Assembly: GCA_002335845.1 (NCBI GenBank)
Contig: DDCV01000087.1
Span: 1-9,148, forward strand
Length of the DNA: 9,148 nt
Source of the DNA: Rickettsiales bacterium UBA1997
GTDB lineage: Bacteria > Pseudomonadota > Alphaproteobacteria > Rickettsiales > UBA1997
Direction: 5' to 3'
In this document: positions 1-6,212 of the stretch, piece after piece
How the letters are laid out: each line of letters opens with the position of its first letter
How positions within the stretch are numbered: the first letter of the stretch is position 1
Notes under the pieces: generated by a model
The model's input: the letters and a program-made list of their open reading frames with translations, nothing else
What the model was told of the DNA's origin: nothing
Databases searched by the model: none
Program-made: the position numbers and the translations under genes

Positions 1-497
1 CCTATTGAAACTTCATAAGAAATCATCTGCGCCGATGATCTGATAGCTCCCAAAAAGGCATATTTTGAATTACTAGCCCATCCAGCAATAATAACCCCAT
101 AAACTCCAAGAGAAGATGTTGCCAAAAGATATACTACACCAACATTAAGATCGGAAATAACAAAATTTTCAGAGAAAGGAATAACCACCCAACCAATCAT
201 GGCTAGAAAAAAAGTCACTACTGGCGCCAGAAGAAATAGCTTTTTATTTGCATGGGTTGGCAGTATAACTTCTTTTAACATCAATTTTAAGCCGTCAGCT
301 AAAGGTTGCAACAAGCCAAAAGGTCCCACAACATTGGGTCCTTTGCGTAGCTGCATTGCACCAATGACCTTTCTTTCCATAAGAGTTAAATAAGCAACCG
401 CTCCTAACAAAGGAAGAATAATCAACAAAGACCATCCTGCAACTGGCAAAACCACTGCAAAAAACATATCGCTAAATTGGGCAAAAAAATGATTCAT
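1..497 (-). CDS. nuoH: NADH-quinone oxidoreductase subunit H (N-terminal part, runs off the window)
   Basis: NuoH is the membrane subunit of complex I that helps form the quinone-binding site and links the peripheral arm to the proton-pumping arm. About 165 residues are present, roughly the first half of a protein usually about 325-350 residues long. The start is ATG at 497 ([13 protein letters not shown]). A first hydrophobic helix at about residues 13-40 is followed by the family signature [16 protein letters not shown] and then [15 protein letters not shown]. Further hydrophobic segments follow, and the fragment ends in [15 protein letters not shown], another typical NuoH stretch. The gene reads leftward out of the window, so nuoI may follow but cannot be seen. 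No nuoG lies upstream: the next gene is divergent. Identity is very secure from these motifs. Confidence 0.97.
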   Translation of the reverse strand, partial: MNHFFAQFSDMFFAVVLPVAGWSLLIILPLLGAVAYLTLMERKVIGAMQLRKGPNVVGPFGLLQPLADGLKLMLKEVILPTHANKKLFLLAPVVTFFLAMIGWVVIPFSENFVISDLNVGVVYLLATSSLGVYGVIIAGWASNSKYAFLGAIRSSAQMISYEVSI

Positions 498-586
498 TAA
501 CTATCTAAGAAATTAAATGGACGAACTATAATAATCAAAAATATTTAAAGAATTATCAATGTCAATTATCATCTCAAGTGAAAAAT

Positions 587-645
587 ATATCAAAATCAAA
601 TTGATATTGTTTAAAGATTGATCTGGATGTCAATTGTAGACAATT
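587..645. promoter_or_regulatory. Divergent spacer with two short perfect dyads
   Basis: The 207-bp spacer between nuoH (minus) and the unknown gene at 705 (plus) must hold the promoters of both. Two exact inverted repeats are visible. One has 7-base arms ATATCAA (587-593) and TTGATAT (601-607) around a 7-base gap. The other is AATTGT-AG-ACAATT (632-645). Either could be an operator, but short AT-rich dyads also occur by chance in such sequence. No convincing -35/-10 pair was found; GATAAT at 692-697 sits too close to the 705 start to be an ordinary -10. Confidence 0.25.
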
Positions 646-704
646 AATTAATTAGGTTTTTTGAAAATAGCTAAGCTTTAGTAAGGTTTAAGATAATATA
701 AATT

Positions 705-1823
705 ATGTCAACATTAGAAAAAGCCTTAAGTTTATTGGGTTATGATAAAGAAAAAAGCAAATCTCTTATTCAGATATTTCATATTGCTGGAATATTTGAT
801 GGCAAAATTCAAGATGAGCCGCTAAGTGAATCTGAGCTAGAAAAAAAGCTACAATCTGATTTAGGTGTGACTGACGGCAGTGACCTTGCGATAGCTCAAA
901 AACTCAATGAATTGGGTCAAAAAAAATTTCAAGAAATCAGAGGAGCTGGTGAAAGGCAAGAAATGTATCCACTGTCAATCGCTACAACGGGATTTATAGA
1001 TTATTTTAAAGACTTAAAATTATCTGAAACTATACCTCCAGAAAAAGATGTAAAATTATATTTTATATTTGGAGCTTCCGAAGCTGGCTTAAGAAATAGA
1101 ATAGGATTTTTGAGAGATAGCATAGGTCATGATGAGTTGGAAAGCAAGGATATCATTTTTTTAGGGGGAGATAGAAAATTATGGCCTAAATATACCGGCG
1201 ATAATGAATATTTACTTAGATCGACTCCTGGGGAAGATGCAACATTTAAATTGATAGAGGAATTAAATCCGGATCAAGATATTAAGGAGATAAAAAAAGA
1301 AATTAATCAATTTTTTGAAGAAAAGAAGCAAGATTTAATGGATGGCAAAATTAATGTTGCAAGAATTAGAGTGCAAATTGTGGAAGAGGTGGCAAAAGGG
1401 ATTAAATGGCCTACTGAATCCGATTTAGAAAGATATTTAGCTAAAGAAATACTAGCGATTAATGATGCAAGAGTTATTGAAGGAGAAATTGATCCTAAAA
1501 TTGGAAGGCCTACAACTGAAACAAATCTACAAGCCATACCAAAATCACTTCCTAACATGATTAAATCACAACCCAAATCTTGCTTTGTTTCAAGTCAACC
1601 ACATATTGGAAGACAAACGTCACTTGCAAGATCTTTATCTGGATTAAATAATATTGCTGGCTGTGGTAAAGAAGCTTTGTCTCTAATGGACAGCAAAAAC
1701 ATAACTCCTATGCTAGAAGCGGTGCTGGGAGAGGTAAACTCCCAGTGCAGAATAAAAGAAAAAGAGCATAGTCAAGAAGTGAAGGGGTCAAGGGTTGGCA
1801 TTGAACCATCAAGAACAAGATAA
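705..1823 (+). CDS. Uncharacterised soluble protein, possible DUF218/YdcF-like fold
   Basis: This is a 372-residue protein with no signal peptide and no membrane segment, so it is probably cytoplasmic. I do not recognise it as a named gene. The order of motifs resembles the DUF218 (YdcF/SanA/ElyC) fold. A hydrophobic strand with a glycine turn and arginine-rich helix comes first (KLYFIFGASEAGLRNRIGFL, about 117-136). Next is a strand ending in Gly-Gly (IIFLGGDRKLWP, 150-161) and an acidic helix (GEDATFKLIEEL, 176-187). Then comes a Pro-Thr-Thr-Glu-Thr-Asn segment (269-274), and finally a strand with Ser-Ser-Gln-Pro-His followed by Arg-Gln (about 292-304). A charged region (about 190-260) separates the halves. 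The last 30 residues are polar and look disordered. Start ATG at 705 has no clear ribosome binding site. It is convergent with pgpA. Function is unknown; the fold call is an inference from motif order. Confidence 0.8.
   Translation: MSTLEKALSLLGYDKEKSKSLIQIFHIAGIFDGKIQDEPLSESELEKKLQSDLGVTDGSDLAIAQKLNELGQKKFQEIRGAGERQEMYPLSIATTGFIDYFKDLKLSETIPPEKDVKLYFIFGASEAGLRNRIGFLRDSIGHDELESKDIIFLGGDRKLWPKYTGDNEYLLRSTPGEDATFKLIEELNPDQDIKEIKKEINQFFEEKKQDLMDGKINVARIRVQIVEEVAKGIKWPTESDLERYLAKEILAINDARVIEGEIDPKIGRPTTETNLQAIPKSLPNMIKSQPKSCFVSSQPHIGRQTSLARSLSGLNNIAGCGKEALSLMDSKNITPMLEAVLGEVNSQCRIKEKEHSQEVKGSRVGIEPSRTR
1722..1748 (+). repeat. GC-rich hairpin inside the 3' end of the unknown gene
   Basis: The arms GTGCTGGGAG (1722-1731) and CTCCCAGTGC (1739-1748) can form a 10-pair stem, two pairs being G-U, around a 7-base loop. 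The stem is much richer in GC than its surroundings. It lies about 75 bases before the stop codon at 1821-1823 and stays in frame. It could be a short palindromic repeat inserted in frame, as known for Rickettsia palindromic elements, or an RNA structure protecting the 3' end. It lacks a following T-run, so it is not an obvious terminator. Confidence 0.5.
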
Positions 1824-1874
1824 TATCTATTAATTCATGAACTAATCAATACACCTATCTATATTTACTAACTC

Positions 1875-2471
1875 TTAGCCAAGGATATATCCCAACCCCA
1901 CAAAAACAAACAACATAAGGGCGGCAAATATACCCGCTAAAATGTCATCCAAAAAAACACCGAAGCCATTTTTTATTTTTCTATCAACAAGACCAATCAA
2001 TAAAGGTTTTTTAATATCAAAGAAGCGAAATAAAGCAAAGATCGATGCGATAAATAACAGCTCTATTTTAGGACTATACAGCAAGTCTATTTTAAAAATA
2101 CTAAGCAATAATAATGCCAATTGAATGGCAGTAATTTGCCCAACCACTTCATCTAAAATAACTGATTTATGATCAATAGCTTTCACTTTTTTAGAATATG
2201 GCTTTATTAAAAAAGATCCAAATATTGTAAGAAAAATTAGAAAAATTAACCAGCCAATATTAATCAAAATTGTTTCTACAAAAAGATATAAAATAATATC
2301 TGACCCTTCTTGATAAGGATAAATGATGTCAATTAGGCTAAAATCTATTTTTACAATAAACAGCCACAATAAAATTCCAGCCAATGAACCAAAGGTACCT
2401 GGGGCTTTTTTAATCTTGCCAATATAAAAGAATGTTAGAAATAACTCAGAGAAACTTGCTGACCTTGACAT
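1875..2471 (-). CDS. pgpA: Phosphatidylglycerophosphatase A
   Basis: PgpA removes the phosphate from phosphatidylglycerophosphate to give phosphatidylglycerol at the inner membrane. From ATG at 2471 the protein is 198 residues long. The family motifs appear in order: APGTFGSLAG (23-32), an Asp-His segment followed by VILDEVVGQ (100-112), FRFFDIKKP (148-156) and GFGVFLDDILAGI (169-181). The acidic residues of the DEVVGQ and LDD motifs are intact. Hydrophobic stretches lie at about 30-40, 58-88, 113-127, 137-148 and 176-197. An upstream in-frame TTG at 2495 would add eight residues. I prefer the ATG because the conserved region begins soon after it and the extra residues match nothing typical. 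The reading frame converges with the gene ending at 1823, with a 51-bp gap and no clear terminator between them. Confidence 0.93.
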   Translation of the reverse strand: MSRSASFSELFLTFFYIGKIKKAPGTFGSLAGILLWLFIVKIDFSLIDIIYPYQEGSDIILYLFVETILINIGWLIFLIFLTIFGSFLIKPYSKKVKAIDHKSVILDEVVGQITAIQLALLLLSIFKIDLLYSPKIELLFIASIFALFRFFDIKKPLLIGLVDRKIKNGFGVFLDDILAGIFAALMLFVFVGLGYILG

Positions 2472-2565
2472 GATAAAAAATGAATAGAATTGCAAAATAT
2501 TTTGCCTAAATGATTGATTATAAAGCTTGAATAAAATTACTAATTATATATTATAAATCATGCTT

Positions 2566-2580
2566 GCTAAAAATTTTAGC
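2566..2580. promoter_or_regulatory. Short perfect palindrome upstream of the small lipoprotein
   Basis: GCTAAAA-A-TTTTAGC is an exact 15-base dyad in the divergent spacer between pgpA (minus) and the lipoprotein reading frame (plus). Its position suits an operator, but the one-base centre is too tight for an RNA hairpin unless the inner pairs open. The rest of 2472-2626 is AT-rich with no other structure that I can support. Confidence 0.2.
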
Positions 2581-2626
2581 GATATTTAAACAAACCATAT
2601 ATTTTTTAATTCAAAAATAATTTCAA

Positions 2627-2722
2627 ATGAAAAAAAGAATAACCAATATATTAGCTTTGTCTTTTATTATCGCCACTACAACATCTTGTATTATAGATAT
2701 TCCTTTTATTCCCTTTATCTAA
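2627..2722 (+). CDS. Very small predicted lipoprotein (31 residues)
   Basis: An ATG at 2627 opens a 31-codon frame ending at TAA 2720-2722. The product has the layout of a bacterial lipoprotein precursor: a basic start (MKKR), a hydrophobic core (ILALSFIIA, about 8-16), then TTTSC with cysteine 21 as the likely lipidated residue. The lipobox is imperfect, with Thr at -3 and Ser at -1. After cleavage the mature peptide would be only CIIDIPFIPFI, eleven residues, hydrophobic and with two Phe-Ile-Pro-type turns. The 3' end overlaps the 3' end of dapE on the other strand by four bases. No Shine-Dalgarno sequence is obvious. I cannot name it. Small lipoproteins of this kind include entericidin-like peptides and VirB7-like secretion subunits, but no specific match is claimed. 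It could also be a chance frame. Confidence 0.55.
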   Translation: MKKRITNILALSFIIATTTSCIIDIPFIPFI

Positions 2723-3900
2723 TAATTCTCTAATATTTCAAGATAGCTATCTTTAAGCTGTTTTATTTCACTAACCGCGCTATATTCATCAATCTTATGC
2801 GCGGTTTTGTTTATCAGGCCCAACTCAACCATATCTTGACAATAATCTTTGATAAATCTTGCATCCGATGTGCCGCCTGTAGTGCTAAATTCTGGCGTCA
2901 AACCCGTGATTTTTATAACAGCTTTTTTAGCTAAATTAGCTATCTTTTCTGGATTACACAAAAATGACTCACCACTAACCTTTGATATCAATTCATAAGA
3001 TGATTTACCATCCTTGATATTAACCATCGATTTGTCGCAGACATATTTGATTAAATCAACAATTTCTTGACCCGAATGACTATCATTAAAGCGAATATTA
3101 AAATTAGCTGATGATTCATTAGGTATAACATTTCCACCTAAATCTTGTGACTCAATAGCTGTTACTTCAAGATTAGTTTCATCAAAAAAGTCTGTGCCAT
3201 CATCAAATTTATGAGTTTTTAAAATTTTTAAAATATCAACTAAAATGGTATTAGGATTAATCGCTACATCAGGATAAGCTACATGACCTTGCTTACCAAT
3301 AATTTTTAAACTAAAGGAAGCAGAGCCACGGCGCCCCACTTTCATCATTTCACCAAATTTATTGGGATTTGTAGGTTCACCTACTATGCAGCTTGTTATT
3401 TTATAACCCTCTTCTTGCATCCATGTTAGCACTTTTTTAGTACCATTAATACTATCAGCCTCTTCATCATTAGTGATTAAAAATCCAATGCCGAAATTTG
3501 GATTTGGGTTTTTTTGTAAAAAATCTCTTACCGCCACCATAAAGCAGGCAATGGCGCATTTCATGTCGCAAGCACCGCGACCATATAATTTTCCATCGTC
3601 AATTGTGGCGGAAAATGGATCAAATGTCCAAGATTTTTTATTGCCCTCATTAACAACATCGGTATGTCCGGCAAAATAGAAAATATTGCTAGAATTATTT
3701 GGATTAAAAACTGCATGAATATTATTAACCTTATAAGAATCATCGCCGTCATAACTCAGAATATCGCATTTAAACCCCATGCTTTCAAGATAGTCTTGAA
3801 GCAAATTAATCACCCCTTCATCATAGCCACTATATGACGGAATTTGAATTAATTTTTGCGATAATTCGATAACATCAAGGTTAATATTTCGATTTTTCAT
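2719..3900 (-). CDS. dapE: Succinyl-diaminopimelate desuccinylase
   Basis: DapE is the cytoplasmic di-zinc M20 hydrolase that converts N-succinyl-LL-diaminopimelate to LL-diaminopimelate and succinate, supplying lysine and the peptidoglycan precursor meso-DAP. The 393-residue length is close to the usual 375-385. Visible active-site features are the metal-ligand motif FAGHTDVV (His79, Asp81), YGRGACDMK with the bridging Asp112, and TNDEEAD with the catalytic Glu146 and the next ligand Glu147. VGEPT follows, then GRRGSASFSLKIIGKQGHVAYP at the dimerisation domain, GGTSDARF near the C-terminus, and the last ligand His368 in NKTAHKIDE. All expected metal ligands are present, so the enzyme should be active. 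Start ATG at 3900. It stands alone: serS is divergent and a tiny lipoprotein frame overlaps its stop codon on the opposite strand. A functional DapE implies that the organism makes DAP-type peptidoglycan or lysine. Confidence 0.96.
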   Translation of the reverse strand: MKNRNINLDVIELSQKLIQIPSYSGYDEGVINLLQDYLESMGFKCDILSYDGDDSYKVNNIHAVFNPNNSSNIFYFAGHTDVVNEGNKKSWTFDPFSATIDDGKLYGRGACDMKCAIACFMVAVRDFLQKNPNPNFGIGFLITNDEEADSINGTKKVLTWMQEEGYKITSCIVGEPTNPNKFGEMMKVGRRGSASFSLKIIGKQGHVAYPDVAINPNTILVDILKILKTHKFDDGTDFFDETNLEVTAIESQDLGGNVIPNESSANFNIRFNDSHSGQEIVDLIKYVCDKSMVNIKDGKSSYELISKVSGESFLCNPEKIANLAKKAVIKITGLTPEFSTTGGTSDARFIKDYCQDMVELGLINKTAHKIDEYSAVSEIKQLKDSYLEILENY

Positions 3901-3991
3901 TGCTTATTTTGTGATAAAATTTTCGGATTGATTAAGGAAGATCTGAAATACTAAAATAATATTTAGAAAAATTAATTTTTTTGGCTATTTT

Positions 3992-4019
3992 TGTATAAAT
4001 TTCGTTTTCTTGAGTACAA
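3992..4019 (-). promoter_or_regulatory. dapE: Weak sigma70-like promoter candidate for dapE
   Basis: On the minus strand TTGTAC (4014-4019) and TATACA (3992-3997) are separated by 16 bases, about 90 bases upstream of the dapE start. Both hexamers are only partial matches to consensus (three and four of six), and such pairs are easy to find in AT-rich sequence. Confidence 0.2.
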
Positions 4020-4053
4020 AATTACTATATTCCTCAAACAATAAACAAAATTT

Positions 4054-4099
4054 CCTCTAAAAAATATCTTAAAAATTATAATTTTTAGTTTTTCAGAGG
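4054..4099. repeat. Long imperfect inverted repeat in the dapE-serS spacer
   Basis: CCTCT (4054-4058) pairs with AGAGG (4095-4099). An A-run (4060-4064) pairs with a T-run (4089-4093), and TAAAAATT (4070-4077) pairs with AATTTTTA (4080-4087), leaving a small bulge at 4066-4069 on the left arm. The whole can fold into one long AT-rich stem with a GC-containing base. It may be a transcribed leader structure for serS or a remnant palindromic element. Confidence 0.45.
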
Positions 4100-4100
4100 T

Positions 4101-4119
4101 TACTTAATAAAATTAAGTA
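4101..4119. repeat. Second inverted repeat in the dapE-serS spacer
   Basis: TACTTAAT (4101-4108) and ATTAAGTA (4112-4119) are exact 8-base arms around AAA. It lies directly after the longer imperfect repeat and before the 14-bp palindrome near serS, giving three hairpin-capable units in about 165 bases. Confidence 0.4.
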
Positions 4120-4166
4120 TTATAAAGTTGCAATTGTCAATTTATTATAACCTTATGTCAAATTTC

Positions 4167-4218
4167 ACCTATAATTCCATGCAGGCTTTATCTTTCAAGT
4201 CTATATGGAATTATAGGT
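4167..4218. repeat. Perfect 14-bp inverted repeat in the serS leader
   Basis: ACCTATAATTCCAT (4167-4180) and ATGGAATTATAGGT (4205-4218) are exact reverse complements around a 24-base spacer, ending 34 bases before the serS ATG. Each arm contains a TATAAT hexamer, on the plus strand in the left arm and on the minus strand in the right. It could therefore be a regulator site over a promoter, a stable RNA hairpin in the serS leader, or a small palindromic element. No T-run follows, so a classical terminator or attenuator is not supported. None of the sequence marks of a T-box is present. Confidence 0.6.
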
Positions 4219-4252
4219 AAAATTATATTACTCAAAGTTTCTTCTTAAAAAA

Positions 4253-5530
4253 ATGCTCGATATAAAATTTATCCGTCAAAATCCCAAAATTTTTGATGAT
4301 GCTATGCAAAAACGCTCTTGCGACATAACTTCACAAGAGATTCTTCAGCTCGATGAACAAAGGCGTCAAAAAATTGTCATTCAACAAGAATTACAATCAC
4401 AAAGAAATAATCTAGCTAAAGAAATTGCTCAAATAAAAAAAGCAGGTGATAATGCTGATAACTTATTAGAAAAATCAAAGCTGGTTAACGAAGAACTTAA
4501 AAAAATTGATGATAATTTGGGTCAAGCTAGCAAACTTGATGATATTTTGTTAAATTTGCCCAATTTTGCCGCACAATCTGTTCCCTTGGGAAAAAATGAG
4601 GATGATAATGTGGAAATTGCTAGATTTGGTGAACCACGAAAATTTGACTTCACCCCCAAATCTCATGATGAAATTGGTGAAAATCTTGGATTATTGGACT
4701 TTAAAAAGTCAGCTGTAATGTCGGGCGCCAGATTTTCAACTTTAAGTGGCAATCTAGCTAAATTAGAGCGCGCCTTAAGTAACTTTATGCTCGATATCGC
4801 CTTGCAAAATGACTATCTTGAAGTTTCGCCGCCAAATTTGGTAAAATCCAGCGCTATGCAATTTTCTGGACAATTGCCAAAATTTGCCGATGAAGCCTTT
4901 AAAGTCTCCGGGGATTATTGGTTAATACCCACGGCCGAAGTTTCCTTGGTTAATTTGGCAGCTCAATCAATTTTAAAAGAATCTGATTTACCTCTTAGAT
5001 TTACAGCTTGCACTCCATGCTTTCGTAGCGAAGCAGGATCCGCTGGCAAAGACACCAAAGGCATGATACGCCAGCATCAATTCAAAAAAGTTGAATTAGT
5101 TTCTATAGCCAATCCCCAAGATTCAGATTATGAGCATGAGAGAATGACTAATATCGCTTGCTCAATTCTCGAAAAACTTAATTTACCTTATCGCAAGATG
5201 CTGTTATGCAGTGGCGATATGGGGTTTTGCGCCCAAAAAACCTTCGATCTTGAGGTTTGGATGCCATCGCAAAATAAATATAGAGAAATCTCTAGCTGCT
5301 CTAATTGCGGCGATTTTCAAGCGCGACGCGGTTCCATAAAATATAAAGATAAGGATGGCAAAAGCCGTTTTGCACACACTCTTAACGGCTCATCTTTAGC
5401 AGTTGGCAGAACTATAGTTGCTATTTTAGAAAATTATCAAAACAAAGACGGCTCGGTGAATATTCCTGATATTTTAGTTGATTATATGAATAAAGAAACT
5501 CTGTTAAGCAAATATAAAAAATACACTTGA
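4253..5530 (+). CDS. serS: Serine--tRNA ligase
   Basis: SerRS charges tRNA-Ser (and tRNA-Sec where present) with serine in the cytoplasm. The 425-residue length is normal. The N-terminal tRNA-binding arm is a long coiled coil at about residues 27-100, rich in Gln, Lys and Glu. The class II catalytic core follows: TAEV (227-230), motif 2 as FRSEAGSAGKDTKGMIRQHQF (257-277) with its ATP-binding Arg, Glu-Ile-Ser-Ser-Cys-Ser-Asn-Cys-Gly-Asp (345-354), and motif 3 as NGSSLAVGRTIVAILEN (378-394) with the conserved Arg. Nothing essential is missing. The ATG at 4253 has an A-rich upstream region but no clear Shine-Dalgarno. It heads a series of plus-strand genes; rpsT starts 68 bases after it. The palindromic leader may regulate it, but this is not shown. 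Confidence 0.98.
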   Translation: MLDIKFIRQNPKIFDDAMQKRSCDITSQEILQLDEQRRQKIVIQQELQSQRNNLAKEIAQIKKAGDNADNLLEKSKLVNEELKKIDDNLGQASKLDDILLNLPNFAAQSVPLGKNEDDNVEIARFGEPRKFDFTPKSHDEIGENLGLLDFKKSAVMSGARFSTLSGNLAKLERALSNFMLDIALQNDYLEVSPPNLVKSSAMQFSGQLPKFADEAFKVSGDYWLIPTAEVSLVNLAAQSILKESDLPLRFTACTPCFRSEAGSAGKDTKGMIRQHQFKKVELVSIANPQDSDYEHERMTNIACSILEKLNLPYRKMLLCSGDMGFCAQKTFDLEVWMPSQNKYREISSCSNCGDFQARRGSIKYKDKDGKSRFAHTLNGSSLAVGRTIVAILENYQNKDGSVNIPDILVDYMNKETLLSKYKKYT

Positions 5531-5598
5531 TTAATTGATGTTTAGCTATATTTCTTATAGTCTAATTATTTATGTTATAACTTTAATTTAATTTATTA

Positions 5599-5862
5599 AT
5601 GGCTAATAAATCAGCATCAAAAAAAGCAATCAGAAGCGACGCCAATAAAAAAACTGTTAATTATTCTCGCAAAAGCAGAATCAGAACCTTTATCAGAAAA
5701 GTTGAAGATCAGATAAAATCTGGTGATAAAACTAAGGCTCAAGAGGCTTTTAAAAATCTTGAACCAGAATTAATGCGCGGAGTTACTAAAAATATTTTTA
5801 AATTAAACACTGCTGCTCGTAAATTATCTAGAATTTCAGCTGCTATTAAAAAAATCGTTTAA
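5599..5862 (+). CDS. rpsT: Small ribosomal subunit protein S20 (bS20)
   Basis: S20 binds 16S rRNA early in assembly of the 30S subunit. The product is 87 residues, the usual size, and highly basic. It begins MANKSASKKAIRSDANK, where the family shows MANxxSAxKRxR, and it ends with NTAARKLSRISAAIKK, the conserved C-terminal helix. The start is ATG at 5599. It follows serS by 68 bases in the same direction and could be cotranscribed or use its own promoter in that AT-rich gap. In many alphaproteobacteria rpsT stands next to dnaA; here the next gene is secF after a 350-base gap. Confidence 0.97.
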   Translation: MANKSASKKAIRSDANKKTVNYSRKSRIRTFIRKVEDQIKSGDKTKAQEAFKNLEPELMRGVTKNIFKLNTAARKLSRISAAIKKIV

Positions 5863-5873
5863 AGCAAAAAAAC

Positions 5874-5902
5874 ACCAATAGCTATCGAATATAGTTCTTG
5901 GT
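5874..5902 (+). terminator. Possible terminator hairpin after rpsT
   Basis: ACCAATAGCTAT (5874-5885) and ATAGTTCTTGGT (5891-5902) pair at 11 of 12 positions (one G-U) around a five-base loop, starting 12 bases after the rpsT stop codon. A T-containing but not continuous T-run follows (TTATTAAGATTTT), so termination would be weak or Rho-assisted. Confidence 0.4.
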
Positions 5903-6212
5903 TATTAAGATTTTGACAAATTTTTGTAGCTTTTAAAGCTATGTATAAAGTTAAAATTTATTCGAAATCAGTATCTCTCTTTGATGCAATTGACTATAAG
6001 ATAAGAAGCTTTATTAGGATTAGCATATATGCTATTTTGATCTCAAAACTAGTAATTTAATTAAAATATTCCTTCTTTTAGAGTTTTAATTATAGCCTCA
6101 TTATTTCGAAGCTGTAATTAGATTTTTAAAATAAGAAAGATGAAGAGTGAGTTAATAGTTTTTAGATTAAAATAGCATTGTAAATTACTTCACTAAATAT
6201 CAGTTACACTCT
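5903..6212. other. Gene-free spacer between rpsT and secF
   Basis: About 310 AT-rich bases with no credible reading frame, tRNA or DnaA-box cluster on either strand. One short palindrome, TAGCTTT-T-AAAGCTA (5927-5941), is visible. The secF promoter must lie here or further upstream, but I could not pick one with confidence. Confidence 0.5.

Noticed and set aside
199..393. Plus-strand open frame of 64 codons
   Set aside because: It is antisense to the well-supported nuoH coding sequence and has no protein-family features.
1307..1576. Minus-strand open frame of 89 codons
   Set aside because: It lies entirely opposite the 372-residue plus-strand gene and looks like a shadow frame from AT-rich codons.
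1824..1874. Bidirectional terminator between the convergent genes
   Set aside because: Only an imperfect dyad (TTAATTC / GAACTAA) without GC content or a T-run is present.
2472..2495. TTG start extending PgpA by eight residues
   Set aside because: The ATG at 2471 already places the conserved region at the usual distance from the N-terminus, and no ribosome binding site favours the TTG.
3473..3752. Small frames on both strands inside dapE
   Set aside because: They overlap the intact dapE catalytic region in other frames and have no independent support.
3901..4252. T-box or other known riboswitch in the serS leader
   Set aside because: The conserved T-box sequence and specifier layout are absent, and T-boxes are largely restricted to Gram-positive groups.
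5863..6212. Replication origin next to rpsT
   Set aside because: No cluster of TTATNCACA-type DnaA boxes and no dnaA gene were seen.
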